The notes under the pieces: generated by a model | Told to the model about the DNA's origin: nothing | Database searches by the model: none | What the model saw: the letters and a program-made list of their open reading frames with translations, nothing else | Made by a program: the position numbers and the translations under genes | DNA from: Bacillus sp. IITD106 | GTDB taxonomy: Bacteria > Bacillota > Bacilli > Bacillales > Bacillaceae_C | Direction: 5' to 3' | DNA: 64,000 nucleotides | Assembly (NCBI RefSeq): GCF_019459225.1 | Contig: NZ_JAIAZY010000004.1 | Location: forward strand, 1 to 64,000 | Shown here: piece by piece, positions 26,874 to 35,759 of the stretch | Layout of the letters: every line of letters starts with the position of its first letter | Position numbering within the stretch: position 1 is the first letter of the stretch

Positions 26874-27542
26874 TTATTGGTTGTTTGGCTTTAACATGCG
26901 CATGATTATTTCGGTATAAGGATAATGTTTTTCATATTCATCCGGCTGGTCTAAGGCGAGCGTAGTCATACTTTGAATGCACTGGAAGATCATTAATGCC
27001 AATTTGGAAGGTGCATCCTTTGCAAATTCCTCTCTTTCTTGGCCCTCAACAATCAACTGTAAAATGATGTCGTGTATCGATTGAAATCGTTTCATCATGA
27101 GCTCGTGCAAGTCTTTGGCATCCGAATCATTGTTATTGAGATTTTTGAAAATCCTGCGCATGATTTCAAGTTCGTTGTTAGAGGGCGAATTTTTCTTCGC
27201 TGCTTGAACGGTAATTCCAAATTGATTAATTTGTTCCTGCCTGGATTTGAGCATACTTGATATTAGGATTTCCAAACGCTTTGTTGCCGTATCTCCAGAT
27301 TGCATGACTCGCTGAAATACATCCAAGTCGGATTGCATGGTTTGACTTAGCAGTTCGCAAATAACAGCTTCTTTGTTCGCAAAGTAGTGGTAAATCAGTC
27401 CCTGACTCACATTAGCGGCTGCTGCAATATCTGCTATGGTGGTCGCCCAGCCCTTTTGGGCAAAAATATGTTTAGCCGCTTCCAGAATGCTATTTCGCTG
27501 TGTCTCTCTGATCCGTTTATTTTCTTGTTCCGTGCGTGGCAA
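26874..27542 (-). CDS. TetR/AcrR family transcriptional regulator
   Basis: 222 aa. The N-terminal helix-turn-helix reads IADIAAAANVSQGLIYHYF (about 35-53), followed by NKEAVICELL; the C-terminal ligand domain is divergent. Start TTG 27542 lies 8 nt after GGAG; a longer frame would cross the promoter. A palindromic operator lies directly in its promoter and again in that of the MFS gene, so it probably represses both itself and the pump. Confidence 0.92.
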   Translation of the reverse strand: MPRTEQENKRIRETQRNSILEAAKHIFAQKGWATTIADIAAAANVSQGLIYHYFANKEAVICELLSQTMQSDLDVFQRVMQSGDTATKRLEILISSMLKSRQEQINQFGITVQAAKKNSPSNNELEIMRRIFKNLNNNDSDAKDLHELMMKRFQSIHDIILQLIVEGQEREEFAKDAPSKLALMIFQCIQSMTTLALDQPDEYEKHYPYTEIIMRMLKPNNQ

Positions 27543-27563
27543 TGTAATCACTCCATTTTTTCG

Positions 27564-27620
27564 ATTAAATATTTTATTCAATAGAAAGTACATTATGGCA
27601 TGACTCTTTAACATTGTCAA
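27564..27620 (-). promoter_or_regulatory. tetR promoter with operator
   Basis: On the minus strand TTGACA (27615-27620), a 17-bp spacer and CATAAT (27592-27597) form a good sigma A promoter. The operator ATTGAAT-N5-ATTTAAT (27564-27582) lies between the start of transcription and the ribosome binding site. One half-site has a mismatch to the copy at 29919. Confidence 0.8.
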
Positions 27621-27776
27621 TTAGCCACGACTATTTTGAGCTGGAATAAGGCCGGACGACACTTATTAACTGTTCTCTTAGGTTATTCTTCTATACTTAG
27701 CTTATTTTTATCGTACGGGTCTTCTAGCCAGACACCAAGTCCTTTCGGCTCTTCGGAACCGAATAATCTCTGAAAA

Positions 27777-28436
27777 TCACAAGACACAGAGTTTACGAAT
27801 CTGTTCATTTACATTCTCTTGAACGATTCCCCCGTGATAGCAAATCACAGATTGTACATCAAATTCCAAATACTTTCTTAATGAAGACTTCGCGGTCTCT
27901 ACATCATACGCCGTCGGAGCATGGACACCGCCTAACGTTCCATTTTGACTGTACATAGAATCGCCCGCGATCAAAATTTTCTCCCTATTTATATAAAAAC
28001 TGACGTGTCCAGGTGTATGACCCGGAGTATGAATAACTGTTATACCTTCAAAAAACGGCAGCACTTGACCGTCCGCAAGTTCATGATCGACACGTCCAAT
28101 TAGGGGAGCATGATTTGGATCCTTCAGTAATGGCGATTCTGCTTGAATATATGGTTTTTCAAGTCCGTGTGCATACACTTTCAGGCTATCTCCTTTGAAT
28201 TTCAACATATCTGGGAGATTTCCGATGTGATCCAGGTCCTGATGTGTCAATAAAACAACATCCAACTTCTCCATTGGAGATCCTGCTTGCGACATTGCTT
28301 CTATCAGTTCTTTAAACTGACCCGGGAACCCGGTATCAATCAGAATCGTTACATTTTCATCCATGATCAAAACAGGATGGATAAGGAGACCATGATAGTT
28401 TAAACTAAGCACCTTTAACCGGCATTGCGTACCCAT
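27777..28436 (-). CDS. MBL fold metallo-hydrolase
   Basis: 219 aa. Zinc motif LLTHQDLDHIG (HxxxDH), HTPGHTPGHVSFY, AGDSMYS and the final CYHGG are all in place. Glyoxalase II/lactonase-like; substrate unknown. Start after GAGGTGAGGT. It lies 72 nt downstream of the MFS gene and is probably cotranscribed with it under TetR control. Confidence 0.87.
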   Translation of the reverse strand: MGTQCRLKVLSLNYHGLLIHPVLIMDENVTILIDTGFPGQFKELIEAMSQAGSPMEKLDVVLLTHQDLDHIGNLPDMLKFKGDSLKVYAHGLEKPYIQAESPLLKDPNHAPLIGRVDHELADGQVLPFFEGITVIHTPGHTPGHVSFYINREKILIAGDSMYSQNGTLGGVHAPTAYDVETAKSSLRKYLEFDVQSVICYHGGIVQENVNEQIRKLCVL

Positions 28437-28508
28437 TACCTCACCTCTACATATAAATTGATTATTGCGTTATTCATCTCTCAAATTGCATTCTTCTGCA
28501 CTCCCCAC

Positions 28509-29792
28509 TTAATAACCACCAATGACATCGCCGTCCGTTTCTGGCAATTCTGCAGCCTCCCCGGAGCGTTCAGGTGCCGTATGCTTGAATATCGGGACGA
28601 GTACAAGCGCTCCCACTCCTATCAGGACGGAAGACACCGTGTAGATGGCCGGAAGAGGCATTGTTTTTTTCAGGAAGCCGGCGATCAGAAGCATGACTAT
28701 CATTCCGCCGGTAAAAGTCGGATTCAGCACACCGTTCACGCGTCCGACGTACGCTTGGTCGGACCAACTGAGCACCATCGTCATGATGCCGACCTGGAAT
28801 GCGGGAAAAAAGAATCCGCCAACGAATTGACTGACTAGGGTAAGCGGTACAGTTTTCGAGAAACCGATGACCAATGTTGAGGCTCCGCTTATCACCATGC
28901 CGAATGCAATCAGCTTTTGCGGTGCGACCTTCTTTGCCACTGTTCCAATCAGTCCTACACCGAGCAGCATAGCAAGGCCGTTTGTCGCGAGTAAAAAGCT
29001 GAGAAACTCATCGGGCTGGTTCAGCCTTTCCGTGACGATAAAGATGCTAAGTGCTTGGCCGATGCCAACGCTCATCCCCGTGAGCGTAAAAATAATGCCG
29101 AGCGTTCTGAGAACGCGACTTCTCCATACGTAACAGAAGCCATCGGCGAATTCGCGCCAGAAATTGCGATCGCTCACAATAGTCTGTTTCGTTTCGATAT
29201 CAGGAGGCAGCCAAAGAAGAACTACCGCGGAAAACAGGAAAGCCGTACCCATAACCGCAATCGATGTTTCAATGCCAAAATGCGAATAGACGAAGCTTCC
29301 AAGGAACGGCCCACAGACCATGAAGATTGCAATTAGCGATTGAAAGAACGCCATTGCCTGTTGCAACTGTTCCCCCGGGAGGTGTTGCTTGAAAAGGCGC
29401 ATGCCGGACGGCTGCGAGAACTGGGACAGAATGGCTGAAATCAGCGTCACAAGGAAAATCGTATGCCAGTTGCCGAGCATTAGCGCCAGCAGGACAAGGA
29501 ACACCGATACGGCGGACAGAATATCGCACCAGATCATTGTTAGTTTTGGTTTCCAGCGGTCGGCGAACGTGCCGCCAATAAACGAAAATATGAAAATCGG
29601 AGCATACTCTGCCACGTATATCAGCGATACCGTAACAGAATCACCCCCGGATTGCTCCTTTACAAACAGGAGAATCGCGAAATTTCGTACCCAGATGCCG
29701 ATTTGAAGCAATACGTTGGAAAACAATACTGTCCGGAAAAACCGGTTGCCGAACAACCCTTTCGGTTTGAAAGCTCTTTGTGAAATTACCAT
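28509..29792 (-). CDS. MFS transporter (drug efflux type)
   Basis: 427 aa, twelve helices predicted. N-terminal NRFFRTVLFSNVLLQIG, the loop 2-3 motif GGTFADRWKPK (about 74-84) and a polar tail rich in E/D are seen. This MFS_3-type group includes macrolide and multidrug pumps. Base composition is clearly more GC-rich than the flanks, a sign of transfer. Start ATG 29792 lies 8 nt after AAAGGAG. Confidence 0.9.
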   Translation of the reverse strand: MVISQRAFKPKGLFGNRFFRTVLFSNVLLQIGIWVRNFAILLFVKEQSGGDSVTVSLIYVAEYAPIFIFSFIGGTFADRWKPKLTMIWCDILSAVSVFLVLLALMLGNWHTIFLVTLISAILSQFSQPSGMRLFKQHLPGEQLQQAMAFFQSLIAIFMVCGPFLGSFVYSHFGIETSIAVMGTAFLFSAVVLLWLPPDIETKQTIVSDRNFWREFADGFCYVWRSRVLRTLGIIFTLTGMSVGIGQALSIFIVTERLNQPDEFLSFLLATNGLAMLLGVGLIGTVAKKVAPQKLIAFGMVISGASTLVIGFSKTVPLTLVSQFVGGFFFPAFQVGIMTMVLSWSDQAYVGRVNGVLNPTFTGGMIVMLLIAGFLKKTMPLPAIYTVSSVLIGVGALVLVPIFKHTAPERSGEAAELPETDGDVIGGY

Positions 29793-29918
29793 TTCCAAAC
29801 TCCTTTACTGTAATAAGTCCACCTTCGGTATTTACCGATAATCTAGTGGCAAACAGTCCAACGATTCCGTTTATTTTCTTCTTACAATTCATTTCATGGT
29901 TATCACCTCGTTTTTTTG

Positions 29919-29973
29919 ATTGAATATTTCATTCAATAAAAAGTATTATGTCATCACCTGCCTACCTTGTCAA
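29919..29973 (-). promoter_or_regulatory. MFS promoter with TetR-type operator
   Basis: Minus-strand TTGACA (29968-29973), 17-bp spacer, CATAAT (29945-29950), then the perfect dyad ATTGAAT-N5-ATTCAAT at 29919-29937. Both the geometry and the surrounding bases match the tetR promoter at 27564-27620. Confidence 0.85.
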
Positions 29974-30069
29974 TTAGTTGGCTTGCGACGAGGTAAAAAA
30001 TAAGGGGGGTATACACCCGTAATTTAGCCGCTGATTTTATTTGATCAACGTGAGACAAGTCGGACTTTT

Positions 30070-30276
30070 TTAGGACTTGATCAAAAATAAAACGTGTTTA
30101 TCGTAAATACTTTTGAAACTTTTCACTTTCAAACGGCAATTGATCCGCACACAAAATCCTTCAGGTACTTGAATTCCTTGAATTTTTGATAATTCCCCTA
30201 AATTTAACCCTTTTCCGCCAACGAGCCAAGCTTGAGTTTTTTCAATCTCCCGAAACTCTAGTACATATCGTTTCAT
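30070..30276 (-). pseudogene. N-terminal fragment of a PEP-synthase-like phosphotransferase
   Basis: The ORF starts with GGGAGG and ATG 30276. Its first 43 residues, including KRYVLEFREIEKTQAW, GGKGLNLGELSK and VPEGFCV, match the start of PEP synthase-like, rifampin phosphotransferase (Rph)-type enzymes, which have more than 800 residues. After that the sequence is unrelated and stops at 68 aa. It is a truncated gene. Confidence 0.8.
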
Positions 30277-30312
30277 TTCTTTCCCTCCCAATTAATAGGC
30301 TTACCTTACTAT

Positions 30313-30672
30313 TTATGAAAGAATGCTCTGTAATTCAGAGAAGTTAAGTATGCTCAATGTAATAGAAAGAACCATCAATACGAAAGCAGGTGTGGTTTTA
30401 CTAAACGAATCCTTTACTCTAATATGCGTAATCAAACCAACAAGCATCGTAACTGCAAACCATATCCCTGCTATGACCACAACCCACGGCATCCAAAAAC
30501 CAATAATCAATCCCGCGACACCAACTAACTCTACCCAGCCAGTTACTACCCGAAGCCATTGGGGAAGCTTAAGATCTTTAAATATATTAACTTGTAGCTC
30601 ATGGCCTGATATTTTCTGTATGCCGACACTTAAAAATAATGCAATCAGAATACCTTGTATCGCAATAATCAA
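30313..30672 (-). CDS. DoxX family membrane protein
   Basis: 119 aa with four helices. IQGILIALFLSVGIQKISG, PQWLRVVTGWVELVGVAGL and SKTTPAFVLMVLSI are typical for DoxX-like proteins. I start it at TTG 30672, 7 nt after GGAGG; the ATG 6 nt earlier is too close to that site. It lies 47 nt after the ABC permease gene. Function unknown. Confidence 0.82.
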   Translation of the reverse strand: MIIAIQGILIALFLSVGIQKISGHELQVNIFKDLKLPQWLRVVTGWVELVGVAGLIIGFWMPWVVVIAGIWFAVTMLVGLITHIRVKDSFSKTTPAFVLMVLSITLSILNFSELQSILS

Positions 30673-30719
30673 CTTCATCCCTCCATGAATTTTTAAAATG
30701 ATATAATATTCAAAGCAGA

Positions 30720-31394
30720 TTATATCTCTCCGATTTTTTCTGCTTTCGTAATGGAAAGAAAAATACTGAGACTTCCCAAAATACACAGCACTGTAAAGAC
30801 TAGATTATAATTAAGGTGAATCATTGGTACGAGATGTGACTGCATTACGACAATCGCGCAAATCACGGTTGGGATTGTCGCCCTTTTCCAAATCCCCAAA
30901 TAAAATAGCGGGATAAAACTAATCGTGGTAATCATCAAAGGACGAAAAACCATATGACTAAAATACTTGATCAAGTCTGAACGCGTTGGATTTCCATTTA
31001 TAATCGGATGTACTTGATCAATCAAATAAGTAACAACACCTGTTAACAAATACGAAATGACTGTAAGGACAAACACAAACGTCGCAATAAAAAGTATTTT
31101 TGCGGCAAACAGTTTTTGACGGCTTATCGGATACCCATAGGATAACGAGATGGTTTTGTTTTTAAATTCATCAATAAAAACTTGGTTGATCAAGGAAGCT
31201 CCAAACAAGATAAACCCCTTTTGAATCGACATGTTCAGATCAATCACTGTAGCATAGCTCAGACCATAATCAGCACTGATGATTTCGATAAAAAACAAAG
31301 GCAAAAACATGATAATGAGCAGATAAATAACAACTTCACCTATGACCGATTTTTGCTTTAATTTTCTCCACTCTAATATCATCAATTTCGTCAT
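30720..31394 (-). CDS. ABC-2 type permease (bacitracin/lantibiotic-type exporter)
   Basis: 224 aa, six helices. ILEWRKLKQKSVIGEVV at the N-terminus and FIDEFKNKTISLSYGYPISR match ABC-2 permeases of BcrB or lantibiotic-immunity type. Start ATG 31394 follows AGGTGGTGAAG and lies inside the 3' end of the ATPase gene (59-nt overlap). Confidence 0.85.
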   Translation of the reverse strand: MTKLMILEWRKLKQKSVIGEVVIYLLIIMFLPLFFIEIISADYGLSYATVIDLNMSIQKGFILFGASLINQVFIDEFKNKTISLSYGYPISRQKLFAAKILFIATFVFVLTVISYLLTGVVTYLIDQVHPIINGNPTRSDLIKYFSHMVFRPLMITTISFIPLFYLGIWKRATIPTVICAIVVMQSHLVPMIHLNYNLVFTVLCILGSLSIFLSITKAEKIGEI

Positions 31395-32310
31395 CTTCAC
31401 CACCTCCATTAATTTGTTGATAAAAATAGTCTTCCAATGAATTGGAATGCTTCCGTATTTCTTCAATTCCAATATCATGAAGAGCAAGCATTTTCGAAAT
31501 GTCACTTTGGGTATATGTCATATCATAAATGCGGATTTTATGATCTTGAATGATTTTCATATTCGAAATATGAAGCTCGTGTTCAAGTAAATAAATGGCT
31601 CGTTTCACATCCGCCACCACAAGCTCGATATAATCGGAACGCTCTTTTCGAATATCTGCCAGCGTGATCTCATTTAATAACTTTCCATGATGAATCACAC
31701 CAACCCTGTCAACCATTTGCTCCAGTTCTCCTAATATGTGACTTGAAAGTAGAAAAGTCATCCCATATTCCTTGTTCAGCATCCGAATTAAATGGCGCAC
31801 ATCTTTAATCCCAATGGGGTCCAAGCCATTTGTCGGCTCGTCTAAAACGATTAGTTCAGGCTTTGTGATGATCGCCCTCGCAATTCCAAGCCGCTGTTTC
31901 ATACCAAGCGAAAAATCCTTTACAATTTTGTCTTCAATTCCTTTTAAATTCACCAATTGTAACGCTTGGTGAATGTCATGATCGTCATAAAACCCTAAAT
32001 ACTCACAGTGTAACTTTAAGTTATCGAACGCCGTTAAATGTTCAAAAAAGACCGGATATTCGATAATGCTCCCGACTCTGGCCAGTACCGATTTTGTTTT
32101 TTCCGTAAGCCTCTCGTTAAATAACAATATTTCCCCTTTTGATGGCCTGGTCAGACCCGTAATCATTTTCAGAATCGTTGTTTTACCTGCACCATTTTGA
32201 CCTAGAAAGCCGTAAATTTCCCCTTTTTTAATATGAATGTTGATATCGGAGACAAGTTCCTTCTTTTTGACTTTTTTCATTAAGCGATTCGTTTGAATGA
32301 TGTATTCCAT
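31336..32310 (-). CDS. ABC transporter ATP-binding protein, BcrA-like
   Basis: 324 aa. Walker A GQNGAGKTT, signature FSLGMKQR, Walker B LIVLDEPTNGLDP, H-loop SSHIL, then a C-terminal regulatory domain ending SLEDYFYQQINGG. The fold matches BcrA/MutF-type ATPases that protect against bacitracin or lantibiotics. About 17 extra residues run over the permease start. A two-component system lies upstream. Confidence 0.9.
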   Translation of the reverse strand: MEYIIQTNRLMKKVKKKELVSDINIHIKKGEIYGFLGQNGAGKTTILKMITGLTRPSKGEILLFNERLTEKTKSVLARVGSIIEYPVFFEHLTAFDNLKLHCEYLGFYDDHDIHQALQLVNLKGIEDKIVKDFSLGMKQRLGIARAIITKPELIVLDEPTNGLDPIGIKDVRHLIRMLNKEYGMTFLLSSHILGELEQMVDRVGVIHHGKLLNEITLADIRKERSDYIELVVADVKRAIYLLEHELHISNMKIIQDHKIRIYDMTYTQSDISKMLALHDIGIEEIRKHSNSLEDYFYQQINGGGEDDEIDDIRVEKIKAKIGHR

Positions 32311-32413
32311 GGTTTAACCCCTTCTTGTCTTAGCTATCTTATTTGTTATATTGTAATGATTAAAAATATCTTTTTTCTTTCTAATTCCTTACAAATTTCT
32401 TAAGTTTAATGAT

Positions 32414-32435
32414 AAAAAAAGAGGCTGCTCCTCTT
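32414..32435 (-). terminator. Terminator after the histidine kinase gene
   Basis: Minus-strand AAGAGG, loop AGCAG, CCTCTT and a T-run. It separates the regulatory genes from the ABC genes, which therefore need their own promoter, presumably the target of the response regulator. Confidence 0.8.
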
Positions 32436-32456
32436 GAACACCTCACCCGAAAATAT

Positions 32457-33392
32457 CTAATACGTTATTCGTTTAAAAACACACGTGAATACTGTTTTTT
32501 CATACGGTTTGCTACTTAGTTGAATCTCACCTTTCATTGCGTCAGTTAAGCGCTTGGTAATGCTTAGGCCTAGACCACTCCCTTGAAATTCAGGATTTCT
32601 TGCATCATCCAACGTATATAGCCTTTCGAACACCCGGTCCAGATGTACTTCAGCAATCCCTTTGCCTCGATCCCAAATATCGATGGCGATATTTTCTCCT
32701 GCCTCTCGGATGGTTAATCCGAATACACCACCCTCACTTCCATAACGAATAGCGTTTGAAATTAAATTGCTCAAAATTCGATTTAACGCATCCTCATTAC
32801 CCAAAATAAAATAATTCTGTTCCGGAATGTCTATCTCGACTTGTAGACCTTTTGATTGCAATAAATGATAAAACTCCAAGACGTTTTTTCGGCAAATTTC
32901 GTTGATTGGTAATCGACTGATCGGAAAATCAACATCTCCTGACTCCAGTTTGACAAGGTCAAAAAATTGCTTCATTAAACCGATCACACTTGATGTTTTT
33001 TCATGAAGGCGACCCACGACCGCGTTTCTCTCTTCTTCCGTCATTTTTTCATGCTGTTTTAATTTCTCGACATATCCCAGAATAACGGTTAGGGGCGTTT
33101 TCAAATCGTGAGACATATTGGAAAGCATTTTTCGTAAACTTTCATTTGCTCTGACGTTATTGGCGACCACCTTTTGGTTATAGCTTAAAAGACGATTCAC
33201 TTGAATTAGCAGCTGTTGAATAGGCTTCTGATTCGTTCGCATGAACACTTTTTCAGCTGTTTCCTGTTCGATTATATGAGCTAATTGATCATGTATTTCA
33301 CCCAATTCACGTTTCAACTTTCCTATTGACAAATATTGCCATCCACCAACGAATAACAAAATCATGATTATGGCAATCAGTAAGACACTCAT
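32457..33392 (-). CDS. Sensor histidine kinase
   Basis: 311 aa. A single N-terminal helix (about 2-20) leaves almost no extracellular domain. H-box SNMSHDLKTPLTVILGY, N-box NLISNAIRYG, G-boxes DRGKGI and GSGLGLSITKRL. Kinases of this size usually sense antimicrobial peptides through their membrane segment or partner transporter. It starts 3 nt after the response regulator gene. Confidence 0.92.
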   Translation of the reverse strand: MSVLLIAIIMILLFVGGWQYLSIGKLKRELGEIHDQLAHIIEQETAEKVFMRTNQKPIQQLLIQVNRLLSYNQKVVANNVRANESLRKMLSNMSHDLKTPLTVILGYVEKLKQHEKMTEEERNAVVGRLHEKTSSVIGLMKQFFDLVKLESGDVDFPISRLPINEICRKNVLEFYHLLQSKGLQVEIDIPEQNYFILGNEDALNRILSNLISNAIRYGSEGGVFGLTIREAGENIAIDIWDRGKGIAEVHLDRVFERLYTLDDARNPEFQGSGLGLSITKRLTDAMKGEIQLSSKPYEKTVFTCVFKRITY

Positions 33393-33395
33393 ACG

Positions 33396-34091
33396 TTACT
33401 CCCCTAGTTTATAGCCGATTCCCCAGACCGTTCGTATATACTGTGGGTTCGACGGATCCTTTTCAATCTTTTCGCGAAGTCTTCGAATATGGACATTTAT
33501 GACATTTTCATTACCAAAGTAATCATCATCCCATACCAACTGATACATTTGTTCTTTCGTAAAAACTCTGCTTTGATTCGTCATAAAGAGCTTTAAAATA
33601 TGAAATTCCTTCGATGTGAGCTGTATATTTTCCCCGTTTATTTTTGCAGAAAAAGTATCTAAGTCGAGTGTCAGCGCTTTAAATTGAATGATGCTTGAAG
33701 GGGGGCCCTCTACTTTAGGAAGATACTGCGTTGCTCTTCGAATAGCAGCATGAACCCTTGCAGTTAATTCAATAACGGAAAATGGTTTGCTTATATAATC
33801 ATCTGCACCAAAACCGAGACCTAACGTTTTATCAACGTCACTTTCTTTTGCTGAGATAATAAGCACCGGAACAAAACTTGACTCTCTAATTCTCTTCAAA
33901 ATTTCCATTCCATTTAACTTGGGAAGCATTAAATCAAGCAACACCAAGTCAATTTGTGTATTTTCAAAGAGTTGGAGTGCTTCTTCACCGTCAAAAGCAG
34001 TAAAAACTATGAAATTTTCTTGTTTTAAATGACTTGTAACGAGTTCACTTATTTCCTTGTCATCTTCTATAAGCAATATCTTCTTTTGCAT
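33396..34091 (-). CDS. OmpR/PhoB family response regulator
   Basis: 231 aa. Receiver domain LLIEDDKEISELV, phosphoacceptor Asp in LVLLDLMLPKLNG, Lys in DDYISKPFSVIEL; C-terminal winged helix with VINVHIRRLREKI and YIRTVWGIGYKL. Start ATG 34091, 10 nt after GAGAGG. The likely target is the ABC exporter downstream. Confidence 0.94.
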   Translation of the reverse strand: MQKKILLIEDDKEISELVTSHLKQENFIVFTAFDGEEALQLFENTQIDLVLLDLMLPKLNGMEILKRIRESSFVPVLIISAKESDVDKTLGLGFGADDYISKPFSVIELTARVHAAIRRATQYLPKVEGPPSSIIQFKALTLDLDTFSAKINGENIQLTSKEFHILKLFMTNQSRVFTKEQMYQLVWDDDYFGNENVINVHIRRLREKIEKDPSNPQYIRTVWGIGYKLGE

Positions 34092-34332
34092 AATTAAACG
34101 TCCTCTCCGTGTAATGATCATAATAATCAAAGAGGCGAGTATACAATCAGAACACTTCTCCATACCAATCACTACGTTGCTAAGAAATGAAAACTAATTT
34201 TTGGAGAAATTTCACTATCAAGATCGGATCTCCAAAACTCCTTCGAGCTTGGCTGTAATAATTCCACCGTACTCGGAAATTTTGTGCCAAACATTATGTT
34301 CTAAAACAACTTCTATTTTCAGTTTATCATAT

Positions 34333-35388
34333 TTACCTTTTCTTCCTCAGACCCATTGTAACCTTTTTCCATTTATCCTTTTGGGCCTGAGCCAGTTGTT
34401 TATCTTCTTTTCTTTCTAAATATGCCAATTCTTTTTGCAGTTTAAGATAACTTTTATATCGATCTGAATCCAATTCTCCATCATCTATTGCCTTGTGAAT
34501 CGCACATCCCGGTTCGCTATTATGTCCGCAATCTCTGAATTTACAACGAGATGCCAGCTCTTCGATATCGGAAAATCCTTGGCTGAGTCCTGTATCTGCT
34601 TCCCAAAGCTGCAATTCTCTCATTCCTGGGGTATCGATTAATATTCCACCTTGTTCGAGGACAACGAGTTCGCGGTGAGTTGTTGTATGGCGTCCACGAT
34701 CATCGTCCTCGCGGATGCCAGCTGTTTTCAATGTTTCTTTTCCGGTAAACGTATTGACTAGGGTCGACTTGCCAACACCGGATGATCCAAGTAGGGCAAC
34801 GGTTTTACCCTCTTTAATATATTCAGAAAGAGTATCAAGTCCGATATTTTGCTCCGCACTTACAACATGAATGGGGACTCCAATAGCGACTGATTCCGTT
34901 TCTTGTACTTTTTCATCGATATCTTGGCAAAGATCCGCTTTGCTTAAAATAATGACTGGATTCGCTCCACTTTCCCAAGCCATCAACATATATCTTTCAA
35001 TTCTTCGCACATTAAAATCCGCATTGAGAGCAGCTACAATAAAAACGGTATCGACATTTGCTGCGACAATCTGTTCTTCTGTTGTAGCTCCTGCTATGTT
35101 TCGGGAAAATTTACTTTTTCTTGGTAAAACGTGATGAATCGTTGCTCTCCCCTCTTCTCTTCTAATGGATAATACGACCCAATCCCCTACTGCAGGATAA
35201 GCTCCCCGCCCCGCTGCATTATATTGAAATTTCCCGGATACTTCAGCTAATACTTCATCGTTTTCTGTTAAAACTCTATACATATGCTTATGTTCTAAAG
35301 CAACTCTTCCTACTGAATAGCCTTCTTTTTTAAATCTGTCAAATTCATTTTCAAATTGTTGATTCCAACCTAAAGTTTGTAAGTCCAT
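34333..35388 (-). CDS. rsgA: Ribosome small subunit-dependent GTPase A
   Basis: 351 aa. RsgA is a circularly permuted GTPase that checks late 30S assembly. OB-fold N-terminus (GDWVVLSI), G4 ILSKADLC, G1 LLGSSGVGKSTLVN, G3 DTPGMREL, and a zinc knuckle C-x5-C-x7-C-x-H (RCKFRDCGH...CAIH). GGAGG precedes the ATG. Its upstream region carries a small ORF and two terminators, so expression may be controlled by attenuation. Confidence 0.93.
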   Translation of the reverse strand: MDLQTLGWNQQFENEFDRFKKEGYSVGRVALEHKHMYRVLTENDEVLAEVSGKFQYNAAGRGAYPAVGDWVVLSIRREEGRATIHHVLPRKSKFSRNIAGATTEEQIVAANVDTVFIVAALNADFNVRRIERYMLMAWESGANPVIILSKADLCQDIDEKVQETESVAIGVPIHVVSAEQNIGLDTLSEYIKEGKTVALLGSSGVGKSTLVNTFTGKETLKTAGIREDDDRGRHTTTHRELVVLEQGGILIDTPGMRELQLWEADTGLSQGFSDIEELASRCKFRDCGHNSEPGCAIHKAIDDGELDSDRYKSYLKLQKELAYLERKEDKQLAQAQKDKWKKVTMGLRKKR

Positions 35389-35413
35389 TAATTAATTCCT
35401 CCATTTTTTCCCA

Positions 35414-35438
35414 TAAAAAATAACCGCAAGTCGCGGTT
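35414..35438 (-). terminator. Terminator 2 in the rsgA leader
   Basis: Minus-strand AACCGC, loop GACTT, GCGGTT, then a T-rich tail just before the rsgA ribosome binding site. Confidence 0.75.
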
Positions 35439-35483
35439 TCAGTTTTTTCAATACAGGCATACGTATCCCGTAAAAATATAAAA

Positions 35484-35507
35484 CCATGAGCTGATGAGTG
35501 CCCATGG
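35484..35507 (-). terminator. Terminator 1 in the rsgA leader
   Basis: Minus-strand CCATGGGC pairs with GCTCATGG (8 bp, one G-T) around an 8-nt loop and runs into TTTTATATTTTT. Its 5' arm could also pair with the CATGG of the small ORF. Confidence 0.7.
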
Positions 35508-35536
35508 AAAATGGATGAATCAATGGATTTTAAACA

Positions 35537-35608
35537 TTAACGTAAATTGACACCATGATCCACGGGCAATATGAAGTTTCTCGGAATATTATTGATTACA
35601 TTTGACAT
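35537..35608 (-). CDS. Possible 23-aa leader peptide
   Basis: ATG at 35608 follows AAGGGAGGA with a 7-nt spacing; the product starts MSNVINNIPRNF and ends VDHGVNLR. A TTTACA (35677-35682) with TAAACT 18 nt downstream could be its promoter. Two terminators lie between it and rsgA. It is either an independent tiny gene or a regulatory leader peptide. No family recognised. Confidence 0.45.
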   Translation of the reverse strand: MSNVINNIPRNFILPVDHGVNLR

Positions 35609-35759
35609 ACTACATTCCTCCCTTGGAAAATCATGTGTCATTTAACATTTTTAGTTTACTATGAGACATCCCGATTTGTAAAGGTTAAAAATCTTTTCAT
35701 ATCATGAAATTTGGTATATTCTAAAAACAAACATCCAGTAAAACTAGGAGGAACACTTT

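Noticed and set aside
24418-29800. Composite transposon around the GC-richer resistance block
   Set aside because: No transposase, terminal repeats or matching insertion sequences flank it; transfer is likely but the vehicle is not visible.
29790-29892. Leader ORF before the MFS gene (starting MNCKKKINGIVGLF)
   Set aside because: It overlaps the MFS gene with no attenuator hairpin of note; an adjacent ATG-AAA-TGA has a good ribosome binding site, but nothing else supports a leader.
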